A stretch of 64,000 nucleotides of DNA from Oxytricha trifallax. Lineage: Eukaryota > Ciliophora > Spirotrichea > Sporadotrichida > Oxytrichidae. This document shows, in pieces, positions 31,521 to 44,533 of this stretch. Under the pieces are notes generated by a model. The model was not told the origin of the DNA. It saw only the letters and a list, made by a program, of their open reading frames with translations, and made no database searches. The stretch covers positions 17,055 to 81,054 of the forward strand of contig ARYC01019334.1 in the NCBI GenBank assembly GCA_000711775.1, in the 5' to 3' direction. Both the position numbers and the translations under genes were made by a program. Positions within the stretch are counted from its first letter, which is position 1, and the number at the start of each line of letters is the position of its first letter.

Positions 31521-34500
31521 TCAGTCAAAATTTTACTTAATTTATTGCGTTTATTTTAATTCAAACTGCCCCGTACAATATCCTAAATTCTTTGCTTCAT
31601 TTCCTCCTCTTCCCCTATTTGTTTCAAAAACTCTCGTTTTATATTTTCTTTTGATATCGCCACTAGAGTTTATATTTATAAAATAGTTTGTAAAATCAAG
31701 CTATTCAATTGCTATTAACTAATAATATTGAAAATTAAATTAAATTATAAGTAATATATTATGACAAAGTTTTCTTGCTATTCTATTTGTAATTGTAAAA
31801 ACTAGAAATAGTATCGCTTTATTACTTGAAACTCCCTATAACTGATTTAGTTTGATACAAAGTGGAGGGACTCTGCATTCCACTATCATTATTCAGCCCC
31901 TATAAACTTTGTTGTAAATACTAAAGTCTTCTCTTAGGGGAAAACGGGTTGGAATTTAATTAATAATCTTCGCTTTATTAATTCTGTGATAAATATTAAT
32001 GTGAGGTCTCTATCGATTTGTTCAAAAGCTTCGAATCTTAATTCTAATATCTAAGAAGTGATTTAGTGGATTGTTTTTTATTGTTATAGAGTATGAAATT
32101 TATCATTGAGTTGTTTTTTACTGCAGTGTTTTGAGCCATGTATGCCCCACCTGTGATGTCTTGCCAGATTTAAGGATCTAAAGTGAAATTCTCATCTTTG
32201 TTCTAAGGTGTACTTTTGATATAAATAGTACATCATAATTACTACATTAAAAAACCTGATTATTATAGCTGATAGAGACTGAAACTTATTCCTACTTACA
32301 TGAATTCTAGGTTCAATTTCAATATTTTTCATCATTTACATCTAACGTTTAACTTTTTACCTAGGTGACCTGTTATTTTTCCCATTATTAAAATTATTCA
32401 AGTCTAAACTTGACTATTAGTTCAATTAACTAGCTTGACTCATGAGAGTGTTTTACTATCTAAGTTTAAGGTCTATACTGCCAAACATCTGCTTGTAATT
32501 TTCATCCGCTAAGATCTTTGAATTTATTTCTTTAATTTCTTTAAGTTTTTTCTTAGATATCACTGCGGATGCATCTTTTGAATATTCTCTTTCTCTTTTT
32601 TATCTCATTTCCGCTTAGTTCTTATGTATTATGAAAAGATATTTAATTATTGCGTTCAATGATGAGATTCAAATTCATTACTTGATATCTTTTTGCAATT
32701 TGAATACAAAAACCCTTAAATAATACAGCTTTATCAAGTAGAGTATTAAACTAGTAGACAGTAGCTTATTCACTCTAATCAAACATTCGTTTTGCTTCCT
32801 ATCTAGCCAAGTGTAAATTTCTATTTGGAAAATCTTCTCTTAAATAATGAGGCACTTCAGGACCTCTTCTCTTTCTTTTCTTCTTATTTGTTAAGACACC
32901 ATAGCGACTGCTATCAATTAAAAGTTGTGAGTTGCTATTGTCATTTTATGTTGTGCTCGAGCCTATGATCAGTGAACTTACCCCTCTATCTCTTACTTAC
33001 TAAACTGATCCTACCTGTGAAATTACTTAAAATAATTCTAATTATTCATGCAATAAATTGAAAGCTAATAAGAAACAGTTAAATTAATTTTTAGTGAAAG
33101 AAATCCATCATTTTATTTCTAAATTGAAGAGATGGAAGTGTTATAATTGCTCTATTCTCTGGACTAATTTCTATGTAATTCCCTATCGTCTCTCATTATA
33201 GATCTATTGATAAATTTCTTCAGCAAACTTATTCTTTAAGCTCTTTGCTGTTTCTATCTGAATATCTCATCTTAATCTTAAACTTGAATTTCTTCAATAG
33301 ATCACTAATTCAATGACCCCTCATGACTTGAAGTCTGTATGTTAAACGAGTTCTCAATTTAATTGTTCAGGCTTTTATCAAACAATTTACTATCTTTGAG
33401 AGATTCTTTGATCACAACGGATTTATAGAGGTTCTAACTTTTATTCTAGGATTTATTATTGCCTTTCATTATAGAATTTAGAGTTGCAGTTGACTGGCTT
33501 TAACTCACAGTCTAATTTTAAGTATTTCTGCTATAATTATAATTTTATTGGTGTTAATTTTAATATTCATTTTTAATGTTATTTGGAGAAGTGAGAGCCA
33601 TTGATTTTGGCTCATCTCTGACTTTATTTAATGAGTCGTTCAAAAACCTTATAGTAAGATCTGGAAGCTTGGATGTGTCAAATTTCTCATAAAGAGTGGT
33701 TTTTCGTTTTAGTAATGGTTAATTCGATTGAGTAATCGAATTCTATAACTTTTTTATAGATATTTTTCTACCAAGTGTATCCATTAATTATAGAAAAATT
33801 AAATATATTACTATTTTTTTATATTATATTTGTAAATCCAATTTTATATATTTTATAATTTTTATTTAAAAAATTAAGATTGAAATTAAGTAAATAAATA
33901 TATGGAAATATCAATATAAACTATTTTTTTCATATTAATTCAGAAATTCTTGTGAGCCTTCTCTCAAGCTGATCTAAATATTCCAATTAGTCTTAATATA
34001 CAAAGACACTTGGCTACAGGTTATTACTCTAGAATTGTTCTTTCTTTTTGTCTTATAGTATCTGTTTCATATGATGAATATCACGTATGATATCTGTTTA
34101 TGTAAAATTTAGATTTCTTGAGATACTTAAAGTTTATAATGAATTTAAATCGTAAAATAAATGCTTTATTTTATCTGTGTTTATAAGCTCTTTGAACTAT
34201 CGATCGTCGTACTTTTTATCCTCAAACACTTTAATGTCTTAAACGATTCCTCGTTTCTCCAAAGTAAGATCCTTATATAAACTTAGCAAGTCATCCTTAA
34301 TTTAAGCCAGGCTGTCCTATGGTTTGTTATACTACTGATAATTCTATACCCTTCTATCCCCTCTCTATTAGTGTTACAGACTACTGCCATATATATTATT
34401 GTATCGAGAGAATTATTCACGATGTTTGAGTTTATCAACTGCCTTACTGATATCTTTATCATTCACATTTTATAGATCTTCGTATTTTTCGTGATTTATT

Positions 34501-36081
34501 CTATATGGGTGCCAAAATTTAAATTTATCAGTATCGTGACTTATTGCATTTTAGTCATGCTTGCACATTTTCAAGCCAGTTGTGCTATCGCATATAAATT
34601 GCTTTACTTATTTGCTATTTCTCACAAGAAGTACTATAAAAAGTACTGCAAGCATAATTAAAGCTGTAAACCTGACATTACTTTGTCGTTATTTTGCCAA
34701 ATTCCTATCTAGGCTTTTGAGCTCTACTTATTTTGAAAGTTTAAGTTATTTCAACTACAAATCTTTTGAATTTTAGAGGACTTTATTTATTTGGCCTGCT
34801 ATTAATGCTTTTTAATTACTGAATCGCAAGTCTTTACTCTCCATTATAAGGTTAGCGTCTTCACATTCATGAAGCAAATGTTTAATTAAAGTTAAGTATT
34901 ATTAGGTTATCTTTCAAAATAATGCATTAAAAATGTTACACATATAAGTATTCAGGGTCAACATCTGCTTAATCAGCGAATAAGTGATTTGCATATTCAT
35001 GATTACAAAATTGGCACTCTCCAGGCCTCACTTCTTCCAAACTTACTTCCTCTTATTTTTCCTACTTCCTCAGGAAAACTCTATCCATTTCCTATTACTG
35101 CCTCATATCCCTAGTAGGCATTGTGTATGTCTACTATTTTTCTTGTTGATAACTTGGTTTTGTTATTAAAGGGCCAAGAATGTCCTAAGTTTTTGAGTCA
35201 GTAGACTGAAATAGATTCTAAGTCTGTTTTATTTCGCTTAGCAATTAGTTGGAAAATTCAGGATTCTATATTTCATGAATAACTAACCCTGATTTCCTTA
35301 GGTCTTATTACTACTCAAACTCATTCATAGTGGAAATTTAGAAAATAAAACTCAAAAGTTTTAATATCAAAATTAAATTAAAAGCTTTTAGAGCATAATT
35401 TTAATTAAAAGCTATAGAAATTTTCGATGGAGAGTACGATTATTACTACTATTAAAATTGAGTAAGCGGTGATTATTTCAAACTATTGAGGTAATCGTTG
35501 CAGCTCTAGCATTTTATGTGATCTTCATCTGATGTCAGATGACTTTTGCAAAATGGAGTCTGCCAACATACCGAGCAAAGCACTGCCTAATTCATGTCAG
35601 ATATAAAGTTATGACACTAGCCGCATTCATATCACATTTATATGTTTTAAAATCAGAGATGAAATTTAATACTTTTACTATATAAATAAGCATTCTCTTT
35701 GCCTTTCATTGTCTTTTGAGGTTTAATTTTTGTTTTGTAAATTTTCATACACAATATTGTCTTAGTTTTATATATAATTCTGTTAAAATTGATTATCATA
35801 GTTTATACTATCTATTCTTTGAATCGTGACACTACTTGTTCCATCACATTATAAATATTACGATTTTCTACTAAAATATTTGTTTTTGTGCTTTTTAAAA
35901 TTAATATTTTATTTTCCATAGTCTGATTGAAGCTATTACTTTTGGAAAGATTACTAATCAATTCTTTCTAATTAAGATTTTCCATATATTTATTGTTAAT
36001 TGTACTCGTATTATATATGTGGGCTGTTTGATTCAAGTTAAGTTGAAGCCATTTAGGATCTCTATTATTGTGGTGGCGCAT
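31521..36081 (-). CDS. Large Cys/His-rich protein with a membrane segment
   Basis: Start ATG at 36081 (MRHHNNRDPKWLQLNL), candidate TGA 31521-31523. A long first MDS (36081-35684) is Asn/Lys-rich. It joins through two tiny IESs to a zinc-binding-like block, LCSVCWQTPFCKSHL then IKCQSCNDYL, reminiscent of a B-box. A second Cys/His cluster lies near 35010 (GECQFCNHEYANHLF), with HLLHECEDANL at about 34870. A hydrophobic segment near 34640 (FTALIMLAVLFIVLLV) predicts a membrane span. Downstream parts at ~34200-34880, 33960-34030, 33300-33730, 33120-33290, 32720-32990, 32350-32630, 32080-32220, 31870-32040 and 31530-31680 are charged and Gln-rich. Most later joins are unresolved. It could be a membrane-anchored ubiquitin-ligase-like protein, but no catalytic RING is proven. 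Confidence 0.6.
35596..35630. other. IES (35 bp), pointer ATGAAT (minus sense)
   Basis: ATTCAT at 35590-35595 and 35625-35630. Removal gives KCDMNQAVLCSVC, joining the zinc-finger block. Confidence 0.85.
35644..35683. other. IES (40 bp), pointer ATATA (minus sense)
   Basis: TATAT at 35639-35643 and 35679-35683. Removal gives KENAYLYKCDMNQ in frame. Confidence 0.7.
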
Positions 36082-37750
36082 TAAACACTTCATCAAGCAA
36101 TTTTTATATTAATATTATATAAATAAATATATTATACTTCCTTGTGAAAAAATTACATTATATATTTTATATTTGAGATAAGATAAAATAAATTAAATTA
36201 ATCATATGATAGAGTTAATTTTTAAGCAACTGCTTTGAGTTTTGATCGTTAAAAATATATACAAAAATATTAATAGCGAAGTTAAATATTGAATTTATAA
36301 ATATATTAATAATTTAGAAATCGTTCATGTATTGAATCTTGAATATTGAAATTTCAAAGTGTTATTATAATCAATATTAATTCTATATTTATTAATTTAT
36401 GATGAATAATTTTATAGAATAATTTTATACATCATGTTGACAATATTATACATCAGAAAATTGTGATGCATAATCCTAAAAAATTAAAATTATTTTAGTT
36501 AATTAAGAAAGACAAACAAAAGCTAATTCTAATTTTTTTAATTATTTAAATTAATTATAAATTAATCATGTATTGTATATTTTACTCAAAATATCTTCCC
36601 TCAATTCCATCAACTCATTGAATTAATATTCATAAGTGTAAGTGTGTGTGATTTATTTATCATCTAACTTTTTTATACATTTCACATACTCCACATCCCT
36701 CATGAAATCACCTAAAATTTAAATTACATATTCTGAATAAATTTCAATTTAAATTTTGCTTTTATATTTTTAATTTAAATCGAATATTTTATGGGTTACT
36801 GATTTCTAATTATAATTAATCTTATTCATGATATTTATCAATATATGTTAATTGTAGAAATATATAACCCAATTAATATTCTTATTGATCTTAAACCTTG
36901 AATTAATTTCATTACTATATGGTGTAAATCCAGTTTATTTTATTATTATAAGAAGAAAAAGAAATGGCAAAACAATCTAAAATATAAAAGTAAATTTATG
37001 AATTTCTACTTTTAGTTTAAATTTTTCCAAATTTAATACTTTTATATAAGATATAATCAAAAAATTAATCCAATATTAAAATATTAAAAATAATTTGTAT
37101 AATTATTAATAAAAATTTCCTAATTTAAATATAACATAACAATATTAAACATTTATCTATTTCTTGTGTTAATTTAAAACCTCTAATATTTCATAACGAT
37201 TTGTTGAATAATGGCCATATTAAAAGCTACTTGAAACATTTATTTATTGTTTTAATGCATTAGATTTTGAAAAAAAATTCAAAATTCATTCATTTTTTAA
37301 AAATAAATATTGATTATTTTATGGAAAGCGTTTTAAATTGCTGAGGGAATAGTTTCTATATCTCCCCATGAAATTTTTAAATATAATAAAGAGATTACTT
37401 GGGAATATCTCAATGTTACAGTAACTATAAATTATTTAGATATAATTCCAATAGTATTCCATACTATAAATTTGAGGAATTTTAAGAATATAATTGATAT
37501 TTTTAATTTTTTTAAAATAACTTAGAACTTGATAATTCCAGTGTTATTAATAATTAAATTTTTAAAATCTAAATTAACCTAAAAAATTATTAGGTTTGCA
37601 ATATTAAAATCTTGCTTTTGGGAAATATATTTTAACATCTTCTAAACTTTAATCTTAAATGTAATCAAAATCAATTGTTAAATTATTTAATTGAAAATTA
37701 AATATTAAATCTTCTTTTTTCTAATTGCTCTAATAATCGCACTCTTATTA
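36082..37750. other. Gene-free AT-rich germline DNA
   Basis: 1.7 kb of roughly 80% AT sequence upstream of the Cys/His-rich gene. No coding frame on either strand; probably germline-limited spacer. Confidence 0.6.
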
Positions 37751-38172
37751 TTATTGTAGGAATACATTCGATTTGGGAAAATTAATTTAATTTAAATTAA
37801 TTAAATATTAAAATCATGGCAGTTATCAAATCAAAAGTGACTTAAAATTGAAAAATTAATGGACCCCACGTTAAACCCCGCAATTTTAGCTGGACTTTAT
37901 TATTGGCAATATTCCTGAATCATCCCATGAAGCGCGATATTTTGGTTTTTAGCTAACTCCCAAAAATAGTGTAATAGGTTTTTCTCGCTTGGGCGATGAG
38001 ATAAATACATTATAGCAATAACAACCACCGTCTCATTTTTAATGCGCTATCCAGAGAGTATAATGTTGTCATGATTTGCAGACATTTTCCAAAAACATAA
38101 CTGAAGGTAATTAATAATTAATTAATTTTAATTTTAATTCATTTTCCCAAAGCTAATGTATTCCTACAATAA
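37751..38172. mobile_element. Foldback (MITE-like) element, copy A
   Basis: About 420 bp bounded by inverted ends ATTGTAGGAATACATT...TTTGGGAAAAT (left at 37753, right complement ending 38172). Its inner sequence AGCTGGACTTTA.TATTGGC (37888-37907) also occurs in the element at 62677-63090. Terminal arms match each other for about 40 bp; inner arms have diverged. It carries no ORF, so any mobility would need an outside transposase. It lies in gene-free DNA. Confidence 0.65.
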
Positions 38173-39290
38173 TATATTTTTTATTATAGTTCCAAATATT
38201 GATCTTCAAAAAGTTTTTACTTCAAGCCTGTTTCTTGTAGCTCATGATAAATCTACAAGTTTTAAATATAAAACCAAATAATCAATTTATATTAATTGAA
38301 TTTATTGGGGTTGTCAATTAAGAAATCATGATCAAAGAATAAAATTATAAGAAATGTTTTATTTTCATTTTAGACTAAAAAATTTAATATTTTTATTAAT
38401 AGATTTAAAAGATTATTTTATTTAAAAGTTAATTTTTTTAACGAAAATATTCTAAATTTAATCATAAAATAATTCTTCAATTTTATTATAGAATAAAAAT
38501 GATAATAAATTCAATTTCTGATGATAATTCATGTTTGAAATATAATTTATTTTTTTCCTTTTTAATATAAGGATCTAAGAACCTCTACGTTATTACCTTA
38601 TGAGAAATATAAGAGAATTTATCATAATATTTAAGAATCATATCCAAGCATATTAATTTTAATTTTAAAAAAATAATAGCAATAATTGATCCAAATATGA
38701 AAGATGAAGGAATGAATGGGAAATTATCTAAGATATTTACAAATTAAAATTATGATCAAAATATTTTTGCATAAAATTTTAAATAAGTTATTAAACTCCA
38801 TTAAAAAAAGCTAAATTTTATATTATAATAAGCTTAATTCAATTCAAAATAATTTATTATATATTTAGAATTCCAATAAATTTTTATATTCTAAGTATTT
38901 AATTGTTTATAAAAATTATAAGGATTTTGGGGTTTTGAATTAGTATTAATGCTCCAACTATGATTTAAATCAATACAATTATTATTATTTTAAAATTTAG
39001 GATTTCTTCTTTCATCTTATTAATTTAAAAATAATAATTATAATCTTCATCAAATATTTTTGATAAATAGATATGCAAAATAAGTATATGTGTAATACTA
39101 TATTTATATTTTAAGTGAAATTGCATATATTGTCTTAATATTCAATAGTAATGTTTAACATCCAAATATGAATTTGTTTTATTATAAATTTGCTTGTTGT
39201 ATATTATTTTAATATATTTTTATTAAATTTATTCCTTAAAGACTTACTTAAGTTATTCCTTGCAATAGATACTCATTTATAAACCTAAAA
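38173..39290. other. Intergenic, with a G4T4-like tract
   Basis: AT-rich spacer. TTTTGGGGTTTTG at 38925-38937 resembles the telomere repeat. No gene seen. Confidence 0.55.
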
Positions 39291-41887
39291 ATGGCTGGAT
39301 AACTCGACAAGGAAATGCGAAATAGATTGGCTCCACTCTCAAAGATAAGTTGGATGGCGCTTACCATTTAATAATGGGCAGATATATTATATATTAAATT
39401 AAATTAAATATAATACAATCTATGATATTTATAATCTTAATATTTCAATTGAATTAATAAATATAATATCTAAGTAATAATAGGTATTGATGAGGAAAAG
39501 GTCATGAAGTAAAAGTGCCGATAAATGGGTTTAGAGAACGAGTAAGATCTAGAAAATAACAAGATTTTCTAAATGTTAAGTTAATTTATGCAAATAATTA
39601 ATTAATATTTTTAAAAATTTAACATTAAATATTATCTAGAAATTGTATTTATTTCATAAGTTAATAGAATAAGAAGAACTTGAAAAATATATGAAAAATT
39701 TTGAAGCAAGAAAAGTTAGATATCATTCTATTTTTAAATTAATATTAAATTTGTGAGATAATATAAAAATATTAATTTAAATTAAGTTGGGAAAAGAACT
39801 TCGAATATTAAAAATAATTAAGTTTTAATGAAAAGTTATAGTCAAAAGAATTCTGTTAAGAAAAATCTAATTGGATAGAAATTCCACAGTATAGATACTT
39901 CGAAAAATTTACAATCTACTCCAATATAAACAAACATTACTAAAATTTATATCTATTAAATTTATTAGAAATAAGTTTTTTAAAGGAAACATTAAATGAA
40001 TTTATATAACGTTATGATTTTAAGACTTTTTCTTTCAAATAAAACATTGAGATTTTATATATTTATACAAACAGTAGACTCAATAATTCTTCTTTTAGTT
40101 AGGATTCAGAATTATCAAATCTTTCTTAAATTTCTAAATAAACTCCACCACAATAAATACAACTTTCTTGTGAAAAAGCATCTATGACTTCTCATTTTAA
40201 AAATATTTAAAGCTTAATATATGAATCAATTCCTTTGAATCTATAGAATATATTTGCTTTACCCAAAACCCCTAATGTCTTAATTCTAAAATTTCATTTT
40301 TCCATCAATTTATTTTTTTCCAATTAACAAAATTCTTTTATAAATTATGATAACTTGCCAATAATTCAGAATATTTAGGTATATTACTATTGATACTTCG
40401 ACATTTCAATAAACTAAAATTACTTTTTAGTAAAATTTTTATTTTATTATGAAACTACAAGATATTATGTCACATTTCATTATTCTGAGGCATTTTAATT
40501 TGTTTTATAAAGCTTTTTTTATAGAATCACAACCAATTTTTAACTTTTCCATTCTATCATTAAATTAAAAATTATTGTATAAACTTAGTAATTTTAAATA
40601 CTTCATATAATATTCAGATTGATAATATCATATAATTTATTAATATTATTTTAAGGATCAATAATTATGTATATAATAAAATATTAAAAATAAATATAAA
40701 GATAGGCATTTTTTAATTTTTTAACAAAACCTTACTTTAAAACAATTTAAAAGGAAAGAGTCAATGGATAAATGATCTGTAAGAAAACAGATTATAAAGT
40801 TGGAAGGGGTTTGTTTGGAAGCATATATTTAAAAGTAAAGTAAAATAAATTAAACTTAATTTTTTTAGAATCTTTCATTTTTTCCACTAAATACTATCAT
40901 TTATTTATCTATTTTAAATACTTCACATCCAATAGTAAAACATTAATCCCAAGAAGATAAAAATAATAACTAATCATAATATATAAGTAAATAAATTCCA
41001 AGTAACAAGCTCATTAATCCACGTAATTCCTAATAAATGAAAAATAATTAAGATTGCAGTTCAAGTTCTAATTGTTCTATGTTCTCAGATGATGAATAAA
41101 TGCCTGAACCATTAAGTTTAGATTAAAAATTACAGGAAGTTGGAAGTTTAATACAAGGTCAAATAGCAAAAGATTATTTTAAGATATACTTTATTAATAA
41201 AATCATTGAAAATAAGATTCTATTATTACAAGCAAAAGATAGTAGAAGTGGATTACATAGTGATAAGAAATATATTCAAAATTAAGCAGCAGTATTTGAG
41301 GAAGAAATATAAAAGCTAAGTCTAAATAAATGTTCTCATATTGAAAAGCAATAATCGTAGAAAGAATAAGTAAATCAAAAGACTACCAATACCATGAATT
41401 CAAGTCAATAAAACTATAATAATAACTTGAACTTCAATTCAATGTTAACTTCTGACAGAACACAAAGCAATCTCTTGATTCATAATTAGATTAAATAAGA
41501 CTCAGAACTTCACATTGATAATTATAATAATAATATTCAGTAAACCGCATTGAAAGGATTAGATTTAGAAAATACTAATAGAAACACTGAAAGTTTATAA
41601 CAAAAAGTACAGTTAAAAAATAATAAAATTATTTTAGAAAAATCAAATTAGACCTCAAATGGGAAGAATTGTAATAAAGACAAGGAGATGCTATTCTAGA
41701 TATGGAAATTAATTAAATAACAAAAGTGTTTTTTTCAACTATATTTCATTAATAATTTAATTTATATTCTAAAACAATAATGAGAGTTGGATCTATTGAA
41801 GGGAAATTGAACACAATAAATGTATTAATTCAAGAACTTACTAATGAAGTTCATTAAGTTAAGCAATTATTATGTTTAGATATATGA
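39291..41887 (+). CDS. Unknown protein, paralogue A
   Basis: First of two paralogous genes (see 46682-48781). ATG 39291, TGA 41885-41887. The N-terminus MAGQLDKEMRNRLAPLSKIS is shared with copy B. Further matching blocks are GFRERVRSRKQ (39529), YMKNFEARKV (39690), SNLSQISKQTPPQQ (40110), LDQKLQEVGSLIQ (41130) and the C-terminal MRVGSIEGKLNTI (41782). MDSs lie at about 39291-39375, 39482-39590, 39655-39730, 39770-39960, 40050-40185, 40920-41700 and 41775-41887; exact pointers were not fixed. One apparent 1-nt frameshift lies near 39510-39530. The centre is Asn/Gln/Ser-rich. No known domain is recognised. Confidence 0.65.
40262..40272 (+). repeat. Short C4A4-like tract
   Basis: CCCAAAACCCC in a non-coding gap of paralogue A; one partial telomere unit, so it may be chance. 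Confidence 0.4.
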
Positions 41888-42528
41888 TAAAACTTCAAAT
41901 TTATTTTAATGAGTTTAATTCATTCTATTATCTTCTGATCATTAATATTATTTTCGATCTTTCTTAAAAAACAAGTTAGATGAAGAGTATTTAGAATAAT
42001 TTATCAAACAATGTTAAATGATTGTTTATAAATTTATATGTGATAAAAAATTTTTAATAAAAAATTTGTTAATAGTTAGCTTATGCAAAAGTAATATTCT
42101 ATCTAAACACGAATTCGATTTTAAACTAACATTATAAAACTTTTATTAGGATGCTAAAAGCTACTAAAATGTTACTCCTTACAAAAGTTTACATTCTAGG
42201 AAATGAAAATTTTATTGTATCATCTTACTTCTGCCAAAGTGATAATTATAAAACTAAATGGGCACATTAAAAATCAAGATATTTTTAGTTTGATTGTGTT
42301 CTAAGTACGCCTAGAATTTTTTAAGAAGAGGATTGAATGTATATCCAAATTATATTTAATTAATAAAAACGTTTTATCCAATAAATCACTCATTTGTAAA
42401 GATCTAAGAATTTCTTAAGTAATCTTACCAATAAATCATTTATATATATAATTATAAAAATATTTTTCTTAATAAAGAAAGGTAATCATATCTTAATTCA
42501 ATTTAAAACTATTAATTAAATGTAAAAA
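41888..42528. other. Intergenic, nothing recognised
   Basis: 640 bp AT-rich spacer between convergent genes. Confidence 0.55.
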
Positions 42529-44371
42529 TCACTTATTTTTCTTAGGATTTATTTCTACTTGCCATTTTTTAACATAACAAGTCTTAAATATTGTCTCATC
42601 CGCATACTTCAATTCAGTAACGTCTTATTTCATAAGTGGATCATTATCAAATTCTTTCAATTCATCAGTAATTCGCTATTTTACATTTTTGTCTTCAATT
42701 TTAATGGCAAAGCTTGTAAGTTTATTCACTCCAAATATTTCACAGCAGTTTTTCCTGAAAAATAAAGTATGAAAACTTTTAATAAATTACTTACTTTAAG
42801 AATTTAGGCAAAATGTAATGTTGAACATTAAACTATCTACAGAATCCAACTAAATTCTTGTTAATTTCTATGGTCTCCTAGTCGTTGATAATAAACACGA
42901 TATATGACTTAATGATTTATTACACTATATTGATATCATCCTGATTTTAAATTTCATTGCTATTACTGTGATTTTTAATAATTGCAGAGAGCTACTTAAA
43001 CACTTAATTTAGCCCAATTAACAAAAGCTTCTGTTTACTTAATAGTTTAATGTCTGCCGCGCTTATCTCATTTTAACCCTTAAATCTCTTCTAAGGGGGT
43101 TCGATACTTTACTTGGGGTCTTTGTCTGATTGGGATATTAAATGCTTCAAGGAGTCTATTAAGGTTCGTGAAATGAAATCCTTTCCGGGCTTTGAAGGCA
43201 TCACCTCGCTAAATTACATATATTAATCAAAGAAATAAAGTACTAATAATTGAGGTAGGGCGAGAGTAGAGCAAATTTTGTAATCTTTGTAACCTTTGGC
43301 TTTCTTTGTTTTTACTGCTGAATCTCTTTTGCTTTTTATTCCTTCTATAATTTTAAATCTTAAGCTTAAGTCAAGCTAGTTGCTTATTGTTCTTATTTAA
43401 TCGCTTCCATTATTAGTTTAGTAATATTAATGAAATCTTATATAATTACTATTACCAATCAAACTAATAGATGAATTGTAATAAACAGATTTCAACAGAT
43501 TGATAAATTAATGAAATTCTTAACTATTTTATGAAATACAAACTTAAAATGATACATAGGTTACCCTTCATTTTGGAACATCTCCATACTCTCTGACGAA
43601 AGTTTCCATATTAAACTTAGCTGGATCCCTTAAATTTTAAACAAACTTTCTATCCTTTAACTTCTTCATATCTTGAGCACCTTTGACGCAGGGCATTTAA
43701 TCAAGTTTATCACTATTTTTTGCGATATTTTGTAGCATTTGTATAGTCGTCTCTTTATGGAATCTTTATTACTTTGGAGCTCCCAAATCACCTGAAGTGG
43801 TTTAAGTATTAAGCTAGCCGAGTGTCATAATTCTAGCTGGACCTGGCTGTATAGATTAGCCTCTTCGTTACTAAGGATTTGGCTATGATGACAATGTTTA
43901 CACGTTGTTACCAGAGAACGCTTGAGGTTTCGGGGGTTACTTTTTCTCTTCTTCCTAAAATTGATTGTTAGTTGCATGATTTTCTTTTCTTTTGCCTGGT
44001 TAATTGATCTATCTTTACTAAATCTGCCCACTAATTTTAGGCTGTTGCTATTCTTTCAATACTTTTTTAGCTTCTCGACACATTCCACAGCTTTCATTCT
44101 CTCCTTTATTATTAAACTTGCATGTTGCACATCTCCAATCACCATTTTTAATGTTTTAGTTATTCTGACCACCAATCTTTTTCCCAAACCCTGGCATTGC
44201 CTACTTCTGAACTTTCTACTCTTCTATGCTATTCTTTATAGGATTATTATTATTTGCTTATTATTAGGCTTTGACTATTTATGTAGTTGCTCTAGTCCTT
44301 TGTCCACCGTAGGAAAGATTGTTTAGGGTTTTGCCCTTTCCTGGAAACAGTTTTTCTTCTTATTGATTCAT
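42529..44371 (-). CDS. RanBP2/NZF zinc-finger protein with SHP-like motif
   Basis: Start ATG at 44371, TGA 42529-42531. The first MDS (44371-~43570) reads openly for about 265 codons. Residues 9-17 are FPGKGKTLN, which fits the SHP consensus F-x-G-x-G-x-x-L used by p97/Cdc48 cofactors. A RanBP2-type finger at about residues 77-100 has W-x-C-x2-C and C-x2-C (DWRCATCKFNN ... SCGMC). Of the ubiquitin-binding T-F pair only F is present, so ubiquitin binding is uncertain. A Gln/Pro-rich linker follows. Later MDSs (~43400-43240, ~43205-42785, ~42750-42529) encode helical sequence ending CYVKKWQVEINPKKNK. Pointers for these were not fixed. It is transcribed in tandem with, and downstream of, the related gene at 44534-46424. 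Confidence 0.75.
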
Positions 44372-44533
44372 TATTTGTTTATGAAAATGTATTATAATTA
44401 TTAATTAAATGTCAATTTATATATATTTACTTATCATTTAAGAACACAAGTAAGAAAAAGTAACTATCTTAAAAGAAGTAAAATTATCAAATTAACTTCA
44501 ATCTTACCAAACATCAAATTAATGCTAAATTAA

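Noticed and set aside
34561-35169. Two short plus-strand hydrophobic ORFs
   Set aside because: Antisense to long open minus-strand frames of the Cys/His-rich gene.
43922-44326. Hydrophobic plus-strand ORF resembling a membrane protein
   Set aside because: Antisense to the SHP/NZF gene, whose minus-strand frame has a clear zinc finger.
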